This document shows, piece by piece, positions 6,452 to 11,064 of a stretch of DNA of 11,064 bases. Each line of letters starts with the position of its first letter. Position 1 is the first letter of the stretch. The position numbers and the translations under genes are program-made. Below the pieces are notes generated by a model. It saw only the letters and a program-made list of their open reading frames with translations. It was not told the origin of the DNA and ran no database searches. Source of the stretch: Desulfobacterales bacterium (GTDB taxonomy: Bacteria; Desulfobacterota; Desulfobacteria; Desulfobacterales; Desulfosalsimonadaceae). Where the stretch lies: contig SLIE01000024.1 in the NCBI GenBank assembly GCA_007135795.1, positions 1 through 11,064 on the forward strand, written 5' to 3'.

Positions 6452-7545
6452 GGCACCACCTTGATGGGTTCACCGTCAAGAAGTTGGCTGTGGCCGGCCA
6501 CAACGATCAGGTCGCCGCTTTTAATGGAGCCGCTGATTGTTATGTGGTTGTTTATGAGTTTACCGGTCTTAATCTGCACCTGTTTTGCAATCCCCTCATC
6601 AATCCGGAATACATGGTTTTTCCCAGTGCCAGGATCGATAACGGCAGAAAGGGGCACCATAATCTGCGTTGGGCCATGCCATGTAAACTCGGCATGTACG
6701 GATTGTCCCGGATACCATTCTTCAGGCGCCTCACTGTTTACGACCAGGATTATGGCTGCGGGACGCCCAGCCGAAGCTGGGCTTATCTCCTGAATTTTTG
6801 AAGAAGCAGTGATTCCGGTCTCGATTTGGCGGAGCAAAACAAATTCCCCGACCGTCAGTGCCGCCGCCCGGTGTGAAGGCAGATGCAACTCAACTTCAAT
6901 CGCCGACGCCCCGATTATGGAAAGAATCGGTTGCCCCGCAAGAACAACCTGGCCTGGTTCCACATAAAGGTCGACCACGGTCCCCTTGTACGGTGCACGT
7001 ATCGAGGCCTCAGCCATCTGCGCCCTGGTCTCATTGAGCCGGGCTTCGGCTTGGGCGCGGCCTTCTCGAAGTGCATTGCGCCGGGAGACAACACGTTCCA
7101 TTTCGCTGGTGGAGACAAGGTCCTGCCTGTGCAAATGCTGCAAGCGTGCGGCATCCTTTTCTATTTGCGACAGCTCCTCTTCTATTTCCCTGACCTTGGC
7201 CCTTGCGCCTTCCACGCTGGGTATCAGGGAGGGATTATGGAGTATGGCCAGAACCTCGCCTTTTTCGACCAGCTGACCCTGCCGAACCCGCCGTTCAGCC
7301 AGGTGACCAGCATGAATAAAAGACAGACTCCCCTGCTTTGACGCACGTGTAACACCCGGCAATCGCAACCGGACCAGTTCCGGCTTGGCGATTGCTTCAT
7401 TCACGAGTACAGGGCGAACATAATCAGCCTTCGGCAGGGGATCGTCCGACGCATCCGTACCCAGAAACAAAAATACTAATGCCGCCGGCACGGCCAGCAC
7501 CAAAAAAATTAATATGGGGAACGCTCTCCTGCATAATACAATCAT
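6448..7545 (-). CDS. RND efflux periplasmic adaptor subunit (HlyD/MFP family)
   Basis: 365 residues, the normal size for RND adaptors. It links the inner-membrane permease to the outer-membrane channel. A hydrophobic N-terminal segment (about residues 9-28) acts as an inner-membrane anchor or uncleaved signal; no lipobox at the usual place is evident. Next comes the first half of a lipoyl domain (about 75-105, GHLAERRVRQGQLVEKGEVL). Two antiparallel alpha-helical hairpin arms follow (about 112-180, rich in Glu, Arg, Ala), then the second lipoyl half (SIRAPYKGTVVDLYVEPGQVV, 181-201), a beta-barrel domain (about 215-290) and a membrane-proximal domain (to 365). The ATG at 7545 has AAGG 7 bases upstream. 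It overlaps the downstream permease by 4 bp. The outer-membrane partner gene lies upstream on the same strand but 1.8 kb away. Confidence 0.93.
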   Translation of the reverse strand: MIVLCRRAFPILIFLVLAVPAALVFLFLGTDASDDPLPKADYVRPVLVNEAIAKPELVRLRLPGVTRASKQGSLSFIHAGHLAERRVRQGQLVEKGEVLAILHNPSLIPSVEGARAKVREIEEELSQIEKDAARLQHLHRQDLVSTSEMERVVSRRNALREGRAQAEARLNETRAQMAEASIRAPYKGTVVDLYVEPGQVVLAGQPILSIIGASAIEVELHLPSHRAAALTVGEFVLLRQIETGITASSKIQEISPASAGRPAAIILVVNSEAPEEWYPGQSVHAEFTWHGPTQIMVPLSAVIDPGTGKNHVFRIDEGIAKQVQIKTGKLINNHITISGSIKSGDLIVVAGHSQLLDGEPIKVVP

Positions 7546-8480
7546 ATCGTTGCCTTTTCTGATCTTTTTGTTTCATTTTACTCATCCCGGAATCTTGCGA
7601 CCATCCTTGAGCCATAACCATTCGGGATCGGGTTGCAGAGATATCGAACCGATTCAATATGAGCTCTCGATGATCTGTCGGAGCGATGCCCGCAATGACA
7701 GACTGTGAAGGAGAATAATAATTTGCAATGTGTTAAAGGCTTTAGCGCCAAAACCGACGGGTTTGTACCGGCATCAGGCATGCGGTTTAATGTTTTCTCG
7801 AATGGATAGATAGGTAAAGGGATTTTCTTACGTCATCCCCTCAAGCAGCCTTCTCCATGGAATCATTGTAAGGCCGGCAACCCAGAATTCGGCTGTAGTG
7901 GAAGCCTTCGGCTGGCGAAGATTGTTTCTATGCAGGTTTCTCCTTCCCGGTTCCTCAAATGGGCGCATTGATTATTACTTCCGCTTTTTACCGCTCCGAC
8001 ATAGAATCCCTCCACGGTATCTCCTGGCAGATGTTGCTTTAACAACGGCTACCAACCCTTTCCTGTCTGAAGCGACACAGGATAGTCTTTCTTCCATCAA
8101 CCGAACCGGTTTCTTTGCAGAAAGCACCAACAGTTTGGGGGTAAGGAACTCCCCCCTGCACACCTTGGCAACTCCCTGTCACTTTCGTCTTTGGAAGATT
8201 CCAAGTGAACGATTTATCAAGCATCAGCTTCCTTTTGACCGATATTGATCTTAACGGAACCAAGATCGCAATAGACCCTGTTGGCATCTCTTCACTCTTT
8301 TTAAAACAATTCTTCCAACGCTATTCACAACCCTTGGAGTTGTACAGGATTCCCCCCGGCCATGAACCGGTATTATAGCAAATGGTCGCAAGGTGGATGT
8401 CGTCCTTCTCCGGAAACATGACTGAATGGATTATAGTAGGAGCGGCCTTCCGCATCAATGCCAAGTGGCCCCACATGAGA
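7546..8480. other. Intergenic stretch, possibly decayed coding sequence
   Basis: No intact gene can be supported here. On the minus strand, three short open stretches overlap in different frames (8287-8039, 8163-7975, 8045-7863), as would happen if a once-longer leftward gene had suffered frameshifts. A matching 116-codon plus-strand ORF (7898-8248) lies antisense to them and shows no family features. I do not recognise any of the peptides. A GGGGG/CCCCC hairpin is present at about 8137-8157. The segment is of ordinary GC content, unlike the AT-rich block that follows. The promoter for the adaptor and permease genes must lie in or before this stretch, but I find no strong box pair. Confidence 0.3.
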
Positions 8481-8790
8481 TTATCAAATAATATTTTATC
8501 GGTGTTATAATGATTCTATATAAACCATAATATACTTATTTGTGTAAATTACATAAATAATTTAAAGTACCATTGTCAAGATATAATTAAAAAAAAAAAA
8601 AAAAAACATTCAGTTAATAAAGATTATAGAGAAACAGAAATAAGAAAAAGTCGCTTTTATGACCATCTTTCAGGTTTTTGTTTACCAATTTTTTGTGGGG
8701 CTTTTAGGGAAGCCAGAAAAAAGGAAGAGAAATGTTAACACTTACATGAAAAAACCAGCAGCTACTCATGGTCACACGCGTCAAAAGTAA
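8481..8790. other. AT-rich non-coding segment with an 18-A run
   Basis: Base composition shifts abruptly to very AT-rich from about 8481. A homopolymer of 18 A occupies 8589-8606. No ORF of credible length or composition is present; a 13-codon ATG-started frame at about 8750 is too short to call. A small GGCTT/AAGCC hairpin is at 8699-8714. It may be the boundary of an inserted or degraded element. Confidence 0.5.
8589..8606 (+). repeat. Homopolymer of 18 A
   Basis: Eighteen consecutive A bases are preceded by TT and followed by C. Tracts of this length are prone to slipped-strand length changes and to sequencing error. It lies outside any recognised gene. Confidence 0.9.
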
Positions 8791-8793
8791 TTA

Positions 8794-8823
8794 TTGACGA
8801 TATGATTTCTTGGTTTGTATATA
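8794..8823 (+). promoter_or_regulatory. Candidate sigma70 promoter for the small ORF at 8878
   Basis: TTGACG (8794-8799) is followed after 18 bases by TATATA (8818-8823). Both match the sigma70 consensus well, with acceptable spacing. Transcription would start near 8830, about 48 bases before the ATG of the small plus-strand ORF, which supports that ORF being expressed. Confidence 0.45.
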
Positions 8824-8877
8824 CAGGGGCATCCAGGTACCGGCTGAAGACTGTGGTTGCACCATGCATTAAGAGAG

Positions 8878-9060
8878 ATGGAAAATAGGGAAGAAGTATT
8901 GAGAAAAATTCGACATACGGATACAACCTCAGCACTCATCAGTGAAATATTCGATAAAACGAGAAAAATTTATTATGTAGTAATAGATAAGAAGAAAAAA
9001 ACTTATATAGCTCTGGGTATAAAAGAGTATAATTGTGATGATTTGATCGGATATGGATGA
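8878..9060 (+). CDS. Small hypothetical protein (60 aa)
   Basis: I do not recognise this protein. The frame opens with a TTG at 8857, but the ATG at 8878 (MENREEVLRKIRHTD...) is a more natural start. The purine-rich AAGAGAG before it is too close for an ideal ribosome binding site, so the start is uncertain. The sequence reads like a real small fold: an acidic/basic helix (residues 1-25), then two likely beta strands around a lysine turn (KIYYVVIDKKKKTYIALGI, about 30-48), and a short acidic tail ending YG. No signal peptide or membrane helix is seen. It lies on the strand opposite to the flanking efflux genes, inside the gap that separates them, and is AT-rich compared with them. A fair sigma70 promoter lies just upstream. 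It may be a cargo or relic of whatever entered the efflux locus. Confidence 0.4.
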   Translation: MENREEVLRKIRHTDTTSALISEIFDKTRKIYYVVIDKKKKTYIALGIKEYNCDDLIGYG

Positions 9061-9379
9061 TTTTTCTACACGATTTCCAATCGATCCATGTGACGACGCA
9101 TGAGGCTGTTCTGACGATCGACCGCCTCGGCGCCGGTGTTTCGCAGTCCAGCATCAAATGCCCCATCATGTCCTCGACAGCGCTGCCGTAATTGAATAGA
9201 GTTTGTTTGTAAAATCTGGTGAAGAAAGTGCCCGGCTATCTGCTTGGGGGACCCAACAGTTTACAACAAGTATTAATCGGCATGAGATACGCCGGCGGTT
9301 TGCTTCATGGCACGGCGCTGTTGAAGCAGGACGCACCACGAATAACGATCTCCGGCGCACAACACCCGTTGGGTTGTCG
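9061..9379. other. Intergenic stretch downstream of the TolC-like gene
   Basis: No intact gene is supported. The longest natural-looking frame is on the minus strand from 9260 to 9066 (64 codons ending ...RRHMDRLEIV-stop), but it is preceded by a stop and lacks a start codon near its beginning, so it would be a gene remnant at best. Competing frames in this stretch are open by chance because of higher GC. There is a weak hairpin (about 9360-9377) just after the TolC stop but no T run, so I do not call a terminator. Confidence 0.4.
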
Positions 9380-10720
9380 TCAGTTGAGAAGATCGTGTTG
9401 AAACATGCCTATGGCTAGCCTGAGGCGCTGTTTGTCAAGCTGCAAGCGATAATAAACGCTTGCAAGCCCTTGTTCGGCCTCGTTTAAAGTCGCCTGGGCA
9501 TCCACGACATCGATTGTTGAAACGATTCCTTCGGCGAACATTGCGCTCAATTGATCGTGGTTTGCACGCGCTGCCTCGACCTGGTCGGTGAAGTGTTGGA
9601 CCATTTTTTTTCTTGTCCGGATATCCGCGTATGCGGAACGGACATTAACCCGTATTTCTTGTCTAATGCGATTGTGGGATGCCTGCGCTTCTGCTTCCCG
9701 GGCCTTTGCCCGGGCTATCTGGGCCGTGTCCCTCAGGCCGGTAAACAACGGGTATGTGAAGACAAGCGCAGCCTGCCACGTGTAGTTGTCCCCGTAGTAG
9801 ACCGCATCGTCGTCTGCCCATGAATAAGAACCTTCCATCGATATGGCTGGCAAGTAAGCCCGTCTTTCGGCCTCCACCTGTTTCTGAAATGCCAAAAGCC
9901 CTTTTTCGGATGCAAACAGGTCTCTGCGGTTGTTGAAAGCAATCTCGATGTATGCCTCCACGGAAATGTTTTCAAGATGTATTTCTTCAGGTTCCTTTAC
10001 GGATTCGGGAGGGGTGGGGATACCCATTTCAAGAGCAAGCTGTTCCATGGCAATGGCGTGATTGTTTCTTGCCTGCTCAAGGGACTCCATGGCCGCCGCA
10101 ACCTGTACCTGGGCGCGTAATACCGCTGTCCTTTCCACCAGGCCGACCTCGTGGCGCTGCCGGGCCAGCTCAAGGTGTTGATTGGCTCTTGACAATTGAC
10201 TTTCCGCAATCTCCGTGGAGCGCCTGGCGAACAGGACATTGTAGAAGCCGTTGGAAACAGAGAAAAGAATCCGCTGTCGTGTCCGATAATCCTCGAATTC
10301 ACTTGCATCGGTAATATAGCGGCTTGCCTGGAGCCCGCTCATCAGCCTTCCTCCCTGGAAAAGGACCTGTGAGGCCTGAATGCTCACTTCATTGTATCGA
10401 TCCGGAAAGGCCGGGAACCCTGGAAACGCGTCCGGTTGGCCTTCCGGCGAGGTGAAGGTGGGGGTTTCCTTGAGCCGGATCGCACGCCCCTGGAGTACAA
10501 CCTGGGGAAACATCGGAGAGCGGGCGATTCGAGTATTCTCCTTTGCCTGGTCTATTCGAAAGGCGGATGCCGAAACGAGGGTATTATGCCTCAGAGCGCT
10601 GTGAAAAGCCTCTTCCAGGGTAATCTCCCTTTCTCCTTGTGCCAATGCCTGAACCGGAAAAATCATGCCCAGGGAAACCAGGGCGAGCGAAAAAAACAAC
10701 AGCGACAAAAGCTGATTCAT
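9380..10720 (-). CDS. TolC-family outer-membrane efflux channel protein
   Basis: 446 residues, the usual size for TolC-family proteins. It forms the trimeric outer-membrane channel and periplasmic tunnel through which the RND pump expels substrate. Residues 1 to about 27 are a Sec signal peptide (hydrophobic LLSLLFFSLALVSLGMI, cut after QALA). The mature protein shows the family's two internal repeats. Each repeat begins with a helix and a surface strand and continues into long Ala/Glu/Arg-rich coiled helices (about 33-65 and 140-235; then 250-290 and 335-440). Family marks include QVLFQGGRL (118-126) and its repeat counterpart FTYPLFTGLRDTAQI (321-335), and LRAQVQVAAAMESLEQARNN and DVVDAQATLNEAEQGL in the helices. 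There is no Cys at the signal cut, so it is not lipidated. GGAAGA just before the ATG serves as ribosome binding site. It is on the same strand as, and 1834 bases upstream of, the adaptor gene. Confidence 0.93.
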   Translation of the reverse strand: MNQLLSLLFFSLALVSLGMIFPVQALAQGEREITLEEAFHSALRHNTLVSASAFRIDQAKENTRIARSPMFPQVVLQGRAIRLKETPTFTSPEGQPDAFPGFPAFPDRYNEVSIQASQVLFQGGRLMSGLQASRYITDASEFEDYRTRQRILFSVSNGFYNVLFARRSTEIAESQLSRANQHLELARQRHEVGLVERTAVLRAQVQVAAAMESLEQARNNHAIAMEQLALEMGIPTPPESVKEPEEIHLENISVEAYIEIAFNNRRDLFASEKGLLAFQKQVEAERRAYLPAISMEGSYSWADDDAVYYGDNYTWQAALVFTYPLFTGLRDTAQIARAKAREAEAQASHNRIRQEIRVNVRSAYADIRTRKKMVQHFTDQVEAARANHDQLSAMFAEGIVSTIDVVDAQATLNEAEQGLASVYYRLQLDKQRLRLAIGMFQHDLLN

Positions 10721-10758
10721 TATTCTTCCTTGTTTTGTCTCGGGTTGATCATTTATTG

Positions 10759-10932
10759 CTAACAGCGTAAGGACAAACTAAATCTTATTTTGCCGGTTTC
10801 ATCAATTCGTGCGTTACTACCCGATGTTGAACATTCTTGTTTCGGTTGAGATTTTGAGCTGTTCTTTTCAAGGGGTTTTTTGGTAATCGCATCTATAATG
10901 GCGGCGGCGAGTTCGATATCGCGGGGCACCAT
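10759..10932 (-). CDS. Doubtful short ORF upstream of the TolC-like gene, possibly a gene remnant
   Basis: I do not recognise this. The frame runs from a TTG at 10995 (78 aa) or an ATG at 10932 (57 aa) to a stop at 10759. No clear ribosome binding site precedes either start. The stretch MVPRDIELAAAIIDAITKKP (residues 1-20 from the ATG) looks like genuine helical protein, while the tail is low in structure (SSKSQPKQECSTSGSN). A different minus-strand frame, open from the right edge to about 10908, also looks protein-like (PGKPSFLQMMQQAQVDLSWQ). The two could be halves of one frameshifted gene. Its place, 38 bp before the TolC-like gene on the same strand, is where a regulator of the efflux operon is often found, but no DNA-binding motif is visible in the part within the window. 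Confidence 0.25.
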   Translation of the reverse strand: MVPRDIELAAAIIDAITKKPLEKNSSKSQPKQECSTSGSNARIDETGKIRFSLSLRC

Positions 10933-11064
10933 TTCGTAGGGGTGTTTTGATGTCCGTTGCAATATCGGCCAACAGACAACCTCGCAATTTGCCAACTGAG
11001 GTCAACCTGAGCCTGTTGCATCATTTGAAGAAAGGATGGCTTACCGGGCTTATAAACCTGATCG

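Noticed and set aside
7898..8248. 116-codon plus-strand ORF in the gap
   Set aside because: It has no recognisable features, a GTG start without a ribosome binding site, and unlikely composition; more likely a chance frame opposite decayed sequence.
7546..9379. CRISPR array, tRNA or group II intron in the gap
   Set aside because: No regularly spaced repeats, no cloverleaf, and no intron domain V or reverse transcriptase motif could be found.

Overview
The window looks like chromosomal DNA from a Gram-negative bacterium. It encodes a three-part envelope efflux system (outer-membrane TolC-type channel, periplasmic adaptor, RND pump) and several Sec-type signal peptides. A dispersed-looking palindromic repeat near base 1000 and the overall style suggest a Desulfobacterota-type (sulfate-reducer-like) host, but this is an impression from memory and no gene here proves it.

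Layout from left to right. Bases 1-696 (minus) hold the N-terminal 232 codons of an AT-rich secreted repeat protein that runs off the left edge. Bases 697-1356 are a divergent intergenic stretch with an inverted-repeat cluster (945-1090) and a possible sigma70 promoter. Bases 1357-2964 (plus) encode a secreted DUF4140/DUF4139 protein of the 'mucoidy inhibitor MuiA' family. Bases 3018-3192 (plus) are a cobalamin (B12) riboswitch, and the only gene after it is a 56-residue ORF (3244-3414) that I do not recognise. A short stem-loop at 3423-3443 separates it from the convergent efflux genes.

The minus-strand efflux genes are TolC-like protein (10720 to 9380), periplasmic adaptor (7545 to 6448) and RND permease (6451 to 3455). 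Adaptor and permease overlap by 4 bp and are surely co-transcribed. The TolC-like gene lies upstream of them but is separated by an unusual gap of about 1.8 kb. The gap holds scrambled, possibly decayed sequence, an AT-rich segment with an 18-A run, and a small plus-strand ORF (8878-9060) with a fair promoter. Upstream of the TolC gene, at the right edge, is a poorly supported short ORF that could be a frameshifted or decayed gene.

Functionally, the three efflux proteins would together span both membranes and use the proton gradient to expel small molecules; the substrate cannot be read from sequence. The most interesting item is the B12 riboswitch, which appears to control only a tiny protein of unknown function.
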